This document shows, piece by piece, positions 6,137 through 6,257 of a stretch of 6,257 nucleotides of DNA. A model generated the notes under the pieces. That model had not been told where the DNA came from. It worked only from the letters and a program-made list of their open reading frames with translations, and ran no database searches. The translations under genes were made by a program, and so were the position numbers. Positions within the stretch are counted from its first letter, which is position 1; every line of letters starts with the position of its first letter. The stretch is from Burkholderiaceae bacterium (GTDB taxonomy: Bacteria > Pseudomonadota > Gammaproteobacteria > Burkholderiales > Burkholderiaceae_C): contig JALRFN010000265.1 of assembly GCA_023268425.1 (NCBI GenBank), positions 1 through 6,257 on the forward strand, given 5' to 3'.

Positions 6137-6175
6137 GGTTCGTTTAATTTAACCGTCGGTTCAATATTTAAACCG
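6137..6175. promoter_or_regulatory. Tandem palindromic operator, probable IclR-family binding region
   Basis: Two imperfect inverted repeats with the same arms occur in tandem: GGTTCGTTTAATTTAACCG (6137-6155) and GGTTCAATATTTAAACCG (6158-6175). Left arms are 21 bp apart and right arms 20 bp apart, so both sites lie on the same DNA face about two turns apart. The junction also forms a palindrome centred on 6156 (AACCG-T-CGGTT, 6151-6161). The stretch is much more AT-rich than its surroundings. It sits between an IclR regulator and its divergent neighbour, downstream of the candidate promoter. IclR-family proteins typically bind palindromes of this size, often as a dimer of dimers. Assignment to this regulator is inference from position. 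Confidence 0.6.
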
Positions 6176-6198
6176 ATTGGCGCTCAGGCGCTGCAACC

Positions 6199-6203
6199 AG
6201 GAG
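6199..6203 (+). promoter_or_regulatory. Shine-Dalgarno of the truncated last gene
   Basis: AGGAG lies 9 nt before the ATG at 6213. It is the strongest ribosome binding site in the window and supports that start although only 15 codons are visible. Confidence 0.75.
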
Positions 6204-6212
6204 ACCCTCACC

Positions 6213-6257
6213 ATGAAACCTGTGATCCGTACATTGACCGCTGCTTGCGTGGCCCTG
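6213..6257 (+). CDS. Start of an exported protein gene, 3' end beyond the window
   Basis: Only 15 codons are present: MKPVIRTLTAACVAL. Lys2 and Arg6 followed by a small hydrophobic run have the look of the beginning of a Sec signal peptide, so the product is probably exported. A promoter, a tandem operator and a strong AGGAG site precede it, which supports a real gene regulated by the divergent IclR protein. In Burkholderiales, IclR regulators often sit next to genes for Bug-type (tripartite tricarboxylate transporter) periplasmic receptors, and this beginning would fit one. That identity is a guess from context and cannot be tested on the residues available. Confidence 0.6.
   Translation, partial: MKPVIRTLTAACVAL

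Overview
The window looks like ordinary chromosome from a GC-rich betaproteobacterium, most likely Burkholderiales/Comamonadaceae (Rhodoferax- or Limnohabitans-like). This rests on the gene families, the neighbour order and the heavy use of TTG for leucine. The placement is inference; no rRNA or marker search was possible. I see no mobile element, CRISPR array, tRNA or rRNA.

Left part (1-1655, + strand): the 3' end of a purine-type phosphoribosyltransferase gene, closed by a strong intrinsic terminator, followed by a complete PLP-dependent cystathionine beta-lyase (metC). The metC stop interlocks with the stop of the convergent mnmH gene in a shared TTAA.

Middle part (1652-5210): a divergent pair of transcription units. 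Leftward run tesA (periplasmic SGNH thioesterase/esterase) and then mnmH (tRNA 2-selenouridine synthase). Rightward run a YbbA/LolD-type ABC ATPase, rlmB (23S rRNA Gm methyltransferase) and a small unknown lipoprotein. The two units begin on overlapping start codons (CATG, 3393-3396). The ATPase and rlmB overlap by ATGA, and the lipoprotein follows after 21 nt with its own Shine-Dalgarno, so these three probably form one operon. The E. coli neighbourhood also has tesA divergent from ybbA with mnmH not far away, but there ybbA is followed by its permease gene ybbP. Here rlmB takes that position.

Right part (5261-6257): a complete IclR-family regulator on the - strand, a 172-nt divergent intergenic region, and the first 15 codons of a + strand gene with a signal-peptide-like start. 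The intergenic region carries a good sigma70-type promoter. Immediately downstream lie two tandem imperfect palindromes of the form GGTTC-N(8-9)-AACCG, about two helical turns apart. This is the likely operator through which the regulator controls the truncated gene, and perhaps itself.

No clearly new multi-gene system is present. The points most worth following up are the tandem operator, the lipoprotein with a textbook EF-hand-like loop, and the ATPase without an adjacent permease.
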